From contig JARDYH010000002.1 in the NCBI GenBank assembly GCA_029215795.1, positions 58,195,001 to 58,259,000 on the forward strand: a DNA stretch of 64,000 bases, written 5' to 3'. This stretch comes from Anniella stebbinsi (Eukaryota > Chordata > Lepidosauria > Squamata > Anniellidae). The notes under the pieces were generated by a model. That model had not been told where the DNA came from and searched no databases. It worked only from the letters and a program-made list of their open reading frames with translations. Shown here piece by piece: positions 54,600-64,000 of the stretch (positions within the stretch are counted from its first letter, which is position 1; each line of letters starts with the position of its first letter). Position numbers and translations under genes: made by a program.

Positions 54600-55140
54600 A
54601 TTGATTGATATATTCAGTTCTTATTTTCCTTATTTATACAAAAAGTTATAGCCCATTATTGTCCTCCAAAAAGTGGCTTACAAAATATTAAAAAACACAA
54701 TTACAAAATGAAAAGCCGCATCAAGGCAAATAATAATAACAACCACACAGAGAGAAAGAACCCAAACTAACCATCAATAAATTAAATTAGGCAACAGAAT
54801 CAATTGCTTGTTTCAAGAGAAATGACTTCAGTTGCTAGTGGAATACATATAGAGGAAGGTAATCTAAAGTCTTGAAGCAGGAAGTTCCACATATGGCGTA
54901 CCAACATAGAGAGAGCACTCTCAGATGTCGCCACCAACCCTGCCTCAGAAAGCAATGGCATATGCAAGAGAGGTGCAACAGCTGACCTTAAAGGGCAGGC
55001 AGATTCACATGGGAGAAGACCATTCTTCAGGTAGCCTGGTTCCAAGCCATTCAGGGCTTTAAAGAAAACAATCAGCAACTTGAGTTGCACATTGGAATAA
55101 AATGGCAGCCAGTGAAGCTGATACAATAAAATGGTCACAT
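54600..55140 (-). pseudogene. L2/CR1-type LINE 3' fragment (minus strand)
   Basis: Frame 54800-55138 reads LYQLHWLPFYSNVQLKLL, then FKALNGLEPGYLKNGLLP and HMWNFLLQDFR. These align with the LHWLP, FKALHGLGPGYL and LWNGLPEEI blocks of the intact copy. A 3' UTR follows to about 54600. It is older than the 22-kb copy. Confidence 0.75.
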
Positions 55141-55369
55141 GATTCCAGCATTTTGCCCTGTCAAGCTATCTCTTCCTCTTTCTGCATCAGCAGTGTTCAT
55201 ATGTGGAACATATAAATGCAAGAGAGACTAAAACCTGCCATTTGTCATTATGGGGGAAAACAGGCTGAGCTTCTTAAGTCTTTCTTTTCCAATTCCTGTG
55301 GGAATGCCCAATTCTGCCTTAGAAGGAATGTTGCCTGTGCTGTCTGATTATGGTGTTGAGCCATTATTG

Positions 55370-55699
55370 TAGAGGTGGGGAACCTCAGGACCGTGGGCCA
55401 AATCCGCCCCTCCAAGGGGCTCCCCAGATGATCACAACTCCTTTCCCTGACCCCACCCTTTCCTAACATCACCAAATACCTGGCCTTTGTGCAGTTTTTT
55501 GCCCATTCTAAAAAGTTTACATGCCTCTCCTAAGGCATTTAGCTACAATATTCTGGTATTCTTTGTATTTTGGCCCCAACCATTTGCCTTTGCCCGAACC
55601 CTCATTGCCTGCAGCCCCTCCCACCACTGGAATGCAGCCCGAGAGCTTCTTTGAAATTGAATTCAGCCCTGCTTGTGCTGAAAAAGGTCGCCCACCCTG
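55370..55699. mobile_element. hAT-like MITE, GGTGGGGAACC family, 8-bp TSD with two mismatches
   Basis: TAGAGGTGGGGAACCTCAGG to GGTCGCCCACCCTG, 330 bp. Flanks CATTATTG (55362-55369) and CACCATTG (55700-55707) agree at six of eight positions. Same body as 28899 and 43355. Confidence 0.75.
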
Positions 55700-55707
55700 C
55701 ACCATTG

Positions 55708-56440
55708 CCTGTGTGTGTTGCTGCTCCTGAACTATTCCTTCTGAAGCCCCAAACATGTCAATAAACAGTTTTAAAAAATCCATACCCCTTAAGACTCCAG
55801 CACTGCTCTAAGGAACAAGCAACCCTGTGAAGGCTACCCTGAATGTGGCAAAATAAACAAAATGGAGTCTTGTGCACATACGTGCAAGCGTGTGCACACG
55901 CCTCTAGACCTTTTTCAGCTTTCAGGTCTAGAGGTGTGTGTCCCCCATATTGCATCTCATCCTGTCTAGGAATCAAGTGGCTTATTCTCCAGGAGCAAAG
56001 AAAAGAACAATTCTGAAAACTCCAGAAGAGATGCAGTGAAACTCCAACAAAGATCCCTCCAAGGACGCTTGGAGATTTGGGCCTGAAATTTGCTCTGGCG
56101 ATGACGGTAGAAGCAGCTTACTATACTTGTACTCCACTACGCTTCCCTCGTTGTTGCTGGGAGGATTACATAGGGTGATGATGGCGGTTTCTTTGCATGA
56201 CCGCCAAAAAGTATTGCATTTTCCTTGTAGCAAAATAACATGTGAAAAGTGGGGGAAGAGGTGGGACAACTGCATGGCAATGCCGTTGTGTAAAGTGCAC
56301 AGGAAAAACAGTGACCAAACCATGATCGCACAAAAAATTGCCCATCTGAAGGACCCTTGGGATGATCTTCATATACAACTCTACATCTGCTATAGAACAT
56401 TGATTCTATCATTCTATCACAACTCAGCTATCGTCCGGCA
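55708..56440. other. Unassigned stretch
   Basis: GGCGGTTTCTTTGCATGACCGCC at 56182 is a small hairpin. No family recognised. Confidence 0.35.
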
Positions 56441-56479
56441 GAGCTGCAGCAAGTCCTTAGTCCTGGTCAAAGGCAACTA

Positions 56480-56645
56480 GTTGACAGGTAAGAAACACTG
56501 AGGCTAGGAGATGTGAGTGAAACAAGGCACATCATGGCATGGAGTATTTGCTATTGTTATACTAATGGGGGTCAGAAAGCTTTGCTGGTCTATTGCAAAT
56601 CACCCAGAGATCTACCAGTCGATCCTGCTCAACCTTCTGCCTGCC
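56480..56645 (+). repeat. Diverged interspersed repeat, pairs with 60488
   Basis: GAAACACTGAGGCTAGGAGAT and CCAGAGATCTACCAGTCGATC recur at 60488-60665 in the same order and orientation. Confidence 0.5.
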
Positions 56646-58920
56646 CCCGCTGTAGGATAGGCCATGGTGTAACTCAGTGTTAGAGGAGGGTTGCGATGAA
56701 AACGTTGATTGACTTGGATGAGACAGATAATCGATCATTCTCTCCTCCTTCCCAATCCATGCCCCACCTCAACCTGCTATCCTCCCCAGTGTCGTCTGCT
56801 CGCAGCTTCCTTTTACCCACCCCAGGAAAGCTGCCTCATCCCCTTCTAGTCACATCTTTGGTTTTGGAAGCAGAGCACTGGGCCATCTATCACCAGGGAC
56901 TTGGTTGGCAGTACTGCCCATCACCTACTCAGTGCATACCCATTTCCAGCCTGCTGCTCATCTTGGCTGGATGTATTTTGTGCAGCTTGCCAAGTGAATC
57001 TGAGCTAGAGGTGCCAATTGCTAACAAAAGGATATATCTCATATTAGAAATGCATGTCTTCATACATGGCTTTGCAAAGTACTGCATCAGCTGTGGGGGT
57101 GGGTGGATGCTGCTGCCATCCCTCAACTGAGCACTCCAAGGATTACAATTTCTGCTTGAAACTCTGAGAGATTATTTTTTCTGGGTATGTATTAATGAGC
57201 TTATTAAGTTTTACTCCTCGCACGAATCTGTGCCTGCAATCATTTATTATTTTTTGCCCTCTCTAATAATGTCCCCACGTTACTGCCATATGCATAATAG
57301 CATTCTTCAGTATATCCAAGAGACTATTTTATGGTGGAATTTGCAAGGACTGAAGGTTTGCTTTACCAGCTTGGAGGCGTGATAATGAGGTACTCTGCCT
57401 CTTCCATTTATATTCTCCTTCCAGGCATGTAATTTTCTTCAAAAGTTGATATTGTCCTTAAAGCAAACTGTTCTTTCCAATAATGGAATGCAAAGGAAGG
57501 GATCTGCCCTCCAACTAGAACTTGAGGTTTTCTCAGCAAGACGATTAATTCTGTGCAGCAGATTCGGCTGGGAATTTAAGACATTGAAGTGGAAAGAGGA
57601 AGAAATGAGGTAAAAAACAGAAAGGATTCAGAATTAAAGGACAATGTGGAAGTACATGTTTGGCAATGAACCAGATGGGAAAGCAGTAAGAAGATGGATA
57701 GAAATAAAACTAACCTAGGACATATTTACATTAAAGCTATAGGCTTCAATTGGTTCCAAATAATTTCTTCTCTTTGGGAAAATCCAAAACTATAATTCTG
57801 AGGGGGGAGGGTAAAACTGAGAGTTCACAGCACCCTCATCAAACTTTTGAGGGACGTCAGTAAAGTTAAACTGGGAGCCTAGATATATTTAAAGAGGCTC
57901 TAGGGGTTTAGGAACAAATGAGGAATACCAGAAAATGTGGCTGGTGACAAACAAAAGCTTTTAAAAAGAGTTGCAGATAGAAGAATATCACTACTGTTGC
58001 CCACATGTACAGTTCCTTTCTTTTGTTCTGCTATCATATGTGGTCAAACAGGTATAACAGGGTTTTGAAGCAGTACAGACATCAGTGAAACCATTTTGAT
58101 CACAGTTGATAGTGGGGCAGCATGTTCACACATCATAACTCTTATCAACTCCCAGTGATGTAGTGGGATTCGGGGGTTGAGAAGCAAACCACACCTAGCC
58201 ATAGGAGAAAAAGACTATAACTTGCTCACAATGAAAAAGCTTCCAAAAGAAACAAAACTGGAAAAACAAAACAGATTTTTGTTGCAATGGAAACCTTCTA
58301 ATGAGCTCTGGCAAAATAATAGACATCCCACTCCTACCCCCAAAGAGAGTTGACAGAGTTGTCATTGCTCATGGTGTGTATACACTCATTATTTTTCAAA
58401 CACGCACACACATTTGGGGAGGGGATCCCTCCTCCCATCTCATTACAATAAACAAAGACATACACACACACACTGATCTCTCTCTCTCTCCCCATATGTA
58501 TATTATAATGAGATGGGGAGGGTTGGTCTCAAGGATCTCCCAAGAATCCCTCATCCACACTGTGTGAGTCTGTGGTTATAGGAGAGAGTGAGAGGGAGGG
58601 GCATAGTTTGGAGAAGCCGCCACTTGTCTAGTAATGCCCGGGGACTTGAATGTCGTCAAGCCCCCCTCACTGGGGGAACCATGACTCTGGTTGCGGTTCT
58701 TGGTTTCACCCTTTCTCTTATGCAAAGGTGGGGCTAAAATATATATTTATTTTTATCCCCAGCAATGTGTGCAAACGTCTTCTCTTTTTTAAAATAATGT
58801 TTTTGGTCACATTTTCGAAGTTGCACAAGTTGTCCAAAATATATAGGCTTGTTTTGTCTGGTACCCTGTATGTTTCACCTATCAAACATACAAGTGGAGA
58901 CTATATAGACTGATTTCACA
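56646..58920. other. Unassigned stretch
   Basis: 58443-58492 is CA/CT-rich simple sequence. 57130-57760 is repeat-free and AT-rich. The 144-codon frame at 56696 has no family resemblance. Confidence 0.35.
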
Positions 58921-59759
58921 GCTTTGACAGTTGACAGGTGGAGAGAAGAGATGCAGATCACCCCATTAGCAGGGTAATCCCTAGGGTTTAATGTACTGTC
59001 CCAACCCTTGGAGCTGCCCTGTTTCAAATTCCCAGTTGCCCAAATCCCCAACATGCCTTTTTCATGTAAGTGCCCAACTTTTTTTAAAGCGGAGCTTTGG
59101 GGCTCTGCTTTGGGATGGATTTGGGATGGCAGCGAGGCAAACAGCAAGGCGGTCGAAAAAGAACTGAGGTAGGCAGGAACCCGAGCATGCGCGATAGGGT
59201 GGGGGGGGAGGGGTTCCCGCCAAAAGTCTAGGCTATAGAAGTTTCCCGGATGAGGCTCGGTGTCGGCGCGAGCCCATAGTGTGTGATGCACAGAGACCAC
59301 AAAGAAGAACTCGTATGAACAATGCTCCAAAAGTACTAATTGTTCATCTTTAATTATACAAACCAATTAAGAGAGCACTGTACGCTCTCTCTGAAGGCAG
59401 CTGGGGGCCTTAGGAGATGGAAAGGGTCTGAAAGGGTCTCTAAGCTTTTCTGGCCAGTGGGACCATTTGGAAGCATTATAAAATGTTGTGGATACCATCA
59501 CAAAATGGCTGCTTGGTGGGCATAGCCACTCCCAAAACACCCATTTCACAGGAAGGCAATCAGGTGAGACTAAAAGTCAAAGAACCTGAATAAATAGCAA
59601 AGTTGGGGTCTGGGTCCCAGAACATAAACCCACTCCTTTAATCCCAGACTTCTCTCTCACAGTTCAAGTTTACCCACCCAAAGTCTGTCCCTCTCTCTCA
59701 TATCCCGCAAGATCTACTCATCCCAAACTCCTAGCACACAAGATCCATGAACCTCAGTC
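58921..59759. other. Unassigned stretch
   Basis: 58930-59300 is GC-richer with CpGs (GGTGTCGGCGCGAGCCC at 59260) and may be an unrecognised MITE. Confidence 0.3.
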
Positions 59760-59762
59760 ACT

Positions 59763-59988
59763 GGCTGAATTTGGACGACACAATAATCAACTGGGGGGGG
59801 GGGAACAATCGTCAGTTGTATTGACTATCATGTCGTCTGAATGCTGCCATAGTCAACTCAGCACTGATCCTAATCCACACCACAGTTGATTATTTATTAC
59901 CATGTTGTGTGGGGAGTACCCTCTAGATGAACAACTGCAAAGTTGATTATTACCCCACCATTGACTATTGTGTTGTCTGAATTCAGCC
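59763..59988. mobile_element. MITE, GGCTGAATTCGGAC family, copy D, 3-bp TSD ACT
   Basis: 226 bp, inverted relative to copy A. Ends GGCTGAATTTGGACGACAC and GTGTTGTCTGAATTCAGCC. ACT on both sides (59760-59762, 59989-59991). Confidence 0.85.
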
Positions 59989-59991
59989 ACT

Positions 59992-60479
59992 GTTTACTTT
60001 CTTTTTCAGGACTACTCACTCTCACACACAAACCTCCCTCCCTTTTCTGGGCAGCCAGAAATGCTTCAGAGCAACGTACTGGCCTCCAGCAACCCACCAT
60101 TTTTACTTCCTAAGAATGTTTTTGGGTCCGCATGTGGCCCAAAGCTATTCATAGGAATAAGTACGGCAGGGGACTGGAGACCAGTGCTTCACTTAGAGGC
60201 ACTCTTGACTACACATTTTTTTAACAAATTAAATATCGTGTTGTTGTTTTAAATCACAGCAAGGGACTTCATGGGCACAGGGGGAGATGTGGGCGCAGTG
60301 GTCCCTATGTTGTTTACCCCCCATTCCAGTCCAACCCCTTGCTGATACAGGAAATCCGCTGCTATAGCATCCTTGATAGGTGACCAATACAACAAGGCCA
60401 ACCATGGCAGAGAATATTTTTATGTGCAATTTTTCTGTAATAACTCATTAGCAGAATTAAACATGAAAGACCGGTTTTA
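59992..60479. other. Unassigned stretch
   Basis: No recognised feature. Confidence 0.3.
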
Positions 60480-60487
60480 CAACCGGG

Positions 60488-60668
60488 AAACACTGAGGCT
60501 TAGAGATTTGCATAGGACCAGAGCATTTGCATGAACAAATTCTCAGAAGTTGCACTTCCTATGCATGGGTGTTTTGTTGCTGTTGTTGCTACTGTTAAAA
60601 AGAATTGGGAATCAGAAACCTTTGACGATTTACTGAAAATCATCCAGTGATCTACCAGTAGATCCCAA
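60488..60668 (+). repeat. Diverged interspersed repeat, pairs with 56480
   Basis: GAAACACTGAGGCTTAGAGAT and TCCAGTGATCTACCAGTAGATC. Confidence 0.5.
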
Positions 60669-61139
60669 TCTACGCTCTGCATGCTCATACCCTAATTGTC
60701 AAGACTTTGTATGTAAGTGGCAGTAATGTAAAATTCATGCTGATTATATGAACATGCCCTTACTAGCCCAGAATGCAGAACTGAACTAGATGCTGTGAAT
60801 CTGCATAATCAACATTCTTCTGTGTAATGTTCCTCATTTGTGACAGGTTTCCAGGGCTCCCATTGTCACATATATTTATTAGCAATTGTTCTAGGGAGAT
60901 TGGAATCCTTTATTCTTATTATGGCAGTAATACAGAAGATTGGTGACATCAGATCAGTTTCATTATCTTAGAAATTATCCTTTGGCTTTATTACTCATCT
61001 CCGTAATTCTGTCATACAAACACACTAAACTTGATTTGTGCTGGCCTAGGCATGCAACAGAAAACAAAACAAAACAACCCAACACAACTCATGGCACTGT
61101 TTTGGGCATAAAATGCCCTGAGCCCTAAATACTTTACCA

Positions 61140-61272
61140 AGGGCCAGCAACTTGTGGACCTCCAGATGTTTTGGCCTACAACTTCCATCAACCCTAGCCA
61201 ACATAGCCCATGGTAAGAGATAATGGGAGCTGCAGGGCAAAACATCTGGAGGGACACAAGTTGCCCACCCTT
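61140..61272. mobile_element. Palindromic MITE, GGCAACTTGTGG variant
   Basis: GGGCCAGCAACTTGTGGACC mirrored by GGGACACAAGTTGCCCACCC. CTCCAGATGTTTTGGCC is inverted as CAAAACATCTGGAG. Confidence 0.78.
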
Positions 61273-61773
61273 TCTTTACAGATTGCTTTCTTCTCTTGTC
61301 TTTTCAAGGCACAGCTTAGTCATTATGAGGGTGATCTCTTGAGAACTACCTTTAGCCCAAGCATGCATTTGGATACCCAGTTCTTCCTCCTTGCCCCCTA
61401 GATTCATTCATTTCATTGATATTTATATGGTGGTAGTACTGCTGTTGCAACCTGTCTCAGATCAGGCTGTGATCCAGTAGTGGGTTCTGACCCAGCAGTT
61501 GAAGACCAGTGGCCCAGAGTGTTCTCTTCACAGTGCTCGCTAATGTATTTAGGACATATGATATGTCATCTAGGGAGATATTCTCAGTGCTTGTTCTCCA
61601 GCCCTGTAAACTGCCATATTGGATGGGTCTTAAAGCTTAAGGCTAGGCATCTTCTGGGAGGAAATTTTTTTGTATTTTCATTGTATTTAGTTATCAGAAT
61701 GTTAACATGGTGGCAATGAGTTCTGTTGCTCTTACAAATTAAGTGTGCAAATAAAGATACAACAAAACAGTTG

Positions 61774-62098
61774 CTGGGTTCACACAACATAATAATCCAC
61801 ACTTAAGGTTGTGTATGGGTTGTGGTTGAACCTTGGGTTATTGTTGAACTGTGGGTTGTTGTGTTGTGTGAACCCAGCTATGCTAACAAACTATGGCTTA
61901 ATCCTCAGACAACTTCTGCTGCCTGGATTCAGATGACATGACAAATTATGGCAACCCCACATGGGGTGTTGAACATTCAAAATGGCCACTGGCAAGCTTC
62001 ATAAACTCACCATAGCTTAAATAAACCACGGTAGGCTGCAGTAAACATGTGAACCAGCCCATTCTTGAGTCTGGCTTGACATGTTATGTGATCCCAGT
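61774..62098. mobile_element. Hairpin MITE, GGGTTCACACAACACAA family
   Basis: GCTGGGTTCACACAACATAA (61775) and GTTGTGTTGTGTGAACCCAGC (61858-61879) form a clean ~105-bp hairpin. The rest, ending ACATGTTATGTGATCCC, matches the layout of 8326-8631. Confidence 0.72.
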
Positions 62099-63397
62099 AA
62101 ATGTGGATTGCACATCCATGACATAATTATATATTTCAATAAGTATACTATCCGCATTTGCTTATCTATTTAAAAGTACAGTGGGAAATGTAAGACATTT
62201 CTTCTGGTAATTCAAAAATGGTTTAGCTTGCAGAACTAAGATTTAGGCCAGCAAATGCTGAATATCAATCAAAAAAATTTAGTGACATTACTCTGAAAAG
62301 ACCTGTTGAATTATGAGATATACGAGAAAATAGTTATTTATTACTCAGTACATTTCTGCTTTTGCCCCGACAGGCTATACTTGGACAACGGATGTCCTCT
62401 TTTTCCTTCCTCTAATTGCTTCCTGTTCATTATGGTGTGTCATCAGTGGTCAATCAGCCCTTTATCAGTCTATTCCAAAGGTTCCCAAGGGTGTGTGTGC
62501 ATGTGTAGTGTTAATTACTATGTTCCTCTCATTCTCCTCCACCACCATCCCAAACTGTAAAAATAGTACTATCTTGCCCTAAAAAAGTAAAAGAAAAAAA
62601 ATCAAGAGGAAAGTAGTCATTAAATTACGGGGAAATAATCATTAAATCACAAAGAAGAAAATTCTGACTAAATTTATAGAGGACCTTTGCTCAGCTGTAT
62701 TTACTCCTGAGTAAACATTATAGAAGGAGCTTGGTCACGGGGGATGTGTATTTCCAGAGAATATTGTCCTGTATTAAGTGCCACTTGGAACCATTGTTTA
62801 AATTCCACTTATTAATTGCAGAAAAGCGATGCCACCACAGCACTAAAGGGACCCAGAAGGAAGGAATCTGGGGCAAAATAGTTTTAAATGGGGAGATAAA
62901 CTGTGTCACACCAGCTACTAGCATTAACAAAATATTGACAGTAGGATAGCTAAGCAATTAACACACTGATCCTGTAAAGACATGTATTAAATTACACAGC
63001 ACCGTTTTTGCATACTTAAGTGTTTTTGGCAGCATTATTAGAACTGGTTGCCAATCTCCACAGGATTTAATACTGTAAAATGACAGCAGGAAGAAGGAAC
63101 TTCCAGAAGGAAGAGGAATACAGTTGCTACTGGAAACTCTCCCTTGACTGATTCAGGTGTGTAAAGGGGCAATGAGACCTTCAACAGTCCAATATTTCAC
63201 AGACATATAAGACTGCTTGTTCTGGGTGCGGTCATGCAAATTACAAGGCAGGTATCAGGTCCTGACTTTTGAATGTCAGAAATTTTAAAATCCTGTTTTA
63301 GATTTTTCTCTTAATTAGTGTCATAGAACAAGAGTGTACCAAGTTTCACTTTCTTAATAATTTGGAAATATCTTGACTATTTTGGACTAGTTTATAG
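62099..63397. other. Unassigned stretch
   Basis: TTTACTCCTGAGTAAAC at 62700 is a copy of the short motif. No gene recognised. Confidence 0.35.
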
Positions 63398-63543
63398 TAG
63401 TGTTGGATAACTTGTGGTCCTCCAATGTTTTGACCTACAACATCTATCAACCCTAGCCAGCATAGCCAATTGTGAGGGATGATGGGAGTGATAGTAAGCA
63501 AAATAATAATAATAATCTGCAGGCCACTAGTTGTCTATCACTG
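63398..63543. mobile_element. Palindromic MITE, GGCAACTTGTGG variant
   Basis: AGTGTTGGATAACTTGTGG mirrored by CCACTAGTTGTCTATCACTG. An AATAATAATAAT expansion lies in the right arm. Confidence 0.7.
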
Positions 63544-63719
63544 GTTTTGTCTCCCATTTTGAATGGGAGGTGGTGAAATAAGTAATGTTCAGACCCACAA
63601 GTGGAAATCCAAAAGAGCTGCTCTGCATTAGACGACTGGAGAAGGTCCAATGCAACACCAGAGGGGAAATTACAGGTCAATTTCGTGCCTGCTTCTGGTA
63701 CATGTTTGTTTATAAGTTT

Positions 63720-63757
63720 AACAGGGCTTACTCCCAGGTAGGTATGTGTAGGATTGT
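63720..63757 (+). repeat. Short interspersed motif, best copy
   Basis: CAGGGCTTACTCCCAGGTAG followed by GTATGTGTAGGATTGTG. Confidence 0.5.
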
Positions 63758-63779
63758 GAGTTGTGTGAAGCTGTTGAAG

Positions 63780-63868
63780 GTTTATTTATTTATTTATTTT
63801 ATTATTATTTTCATTTCTCTACTGCCCAATAGCCAAAGCTCTCTGAGAAATTTACAATTCTAGATAGT
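63780..63868 (-). mobile_element. LINE 3' end (minus strand)
   Basis: TTTATTTATTTATTTATTTT then CTACTGCCCAATAGCCAAAG and CTCTCTGAG, the inverse of the 3' end at 16170-16256. Confidence 0.75.
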
Positions 63869-64000
63869 CCAATAGCAGAATTTCCCTGGACAATCCACAA
63901 AATAGAGCTAAATCCACTTGGGGGCACCTATTCTACAGTAGAAATGGGGAGGAGGAACCACCCTAGCTACTAGATACAGATTTAAAGTAATATTAATTTT

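Noticed and set aside
56696..57130. 144-codon protein-coding gene
   Set aside because: No recognisable domain, no splice context and ordinary composition; consistent with a chance frame.

Overview
This window looks like intergenic or deep intronic DNA from a squamate reptile, probably a lizard. It is AT-rich and I see no host protein-coding exon, rRNA or functional tRNA gene. The repeats point to a squamate: 5'-truncated L2/CR1-type LINEs with short-period 3' tails, tRNA-derived SINEs of a MIR/CORE-like and an alanine-tRNA-like type, a Penelope-like element with a GIY-YIG domain, a class I endogenous retrovirus, and many families of small palindromic DNA transposons. Family names come from sequence features and general knowledge, not from a database search.

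Layout. 1-2 kb: a TAGGG-ended DNA element carrying a ~153-bp tandem repeat, split by a Penelope-like element and a palindromic hAT-like MITE. 2.2-2.56 kb: first of three copies of a CpG-rich MITE (others at 34.9-35.8 and 53.6-53.9 kb) flanked by 3-bp TNA-type target-site duplications. 3.8-13 kb: LINE ends, SINEs and MITEs, including a truncated L2 with a 284-codon ORF (11.6-12.6 kb). 14.63-15.96 kb: a very GC-rich hAT-like element. 17.36-24.81 kb: a complete-ended provirus on the minus strand with two ~643-bp LTRs, a 4-bp target-site duplication, a tRNA-Arg primer binding site, a polypurine tract, broken gag and env remnants and no recognisable pol. An L2 LINE with an intact 417-codon stretch is nested in its gag. 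25-35 kb: MITEs, LINE tails, SINEs. 36.8-38.3 kb: the longest clean repeat-free stretch, TAATTA-rich. 46.94-48.52 kb: a second hAT-like element with the same termini as the one at 14.6 kb but an unrelated interior of seven ~150-bp repeats. 49-64 kb: an LTR-like region, more MITEs, a LINE 3' end and unassigned sequence.

Nothing here works as a gene pathway. The interest is in the mobile-element record: nested insertions, precise target-site duplications read from the sequence, a paralogous empty site, and non-autonomous elements sharing ends but not interiors. All proteins seen are fragments of reverse-transcribing elements and were left as found.
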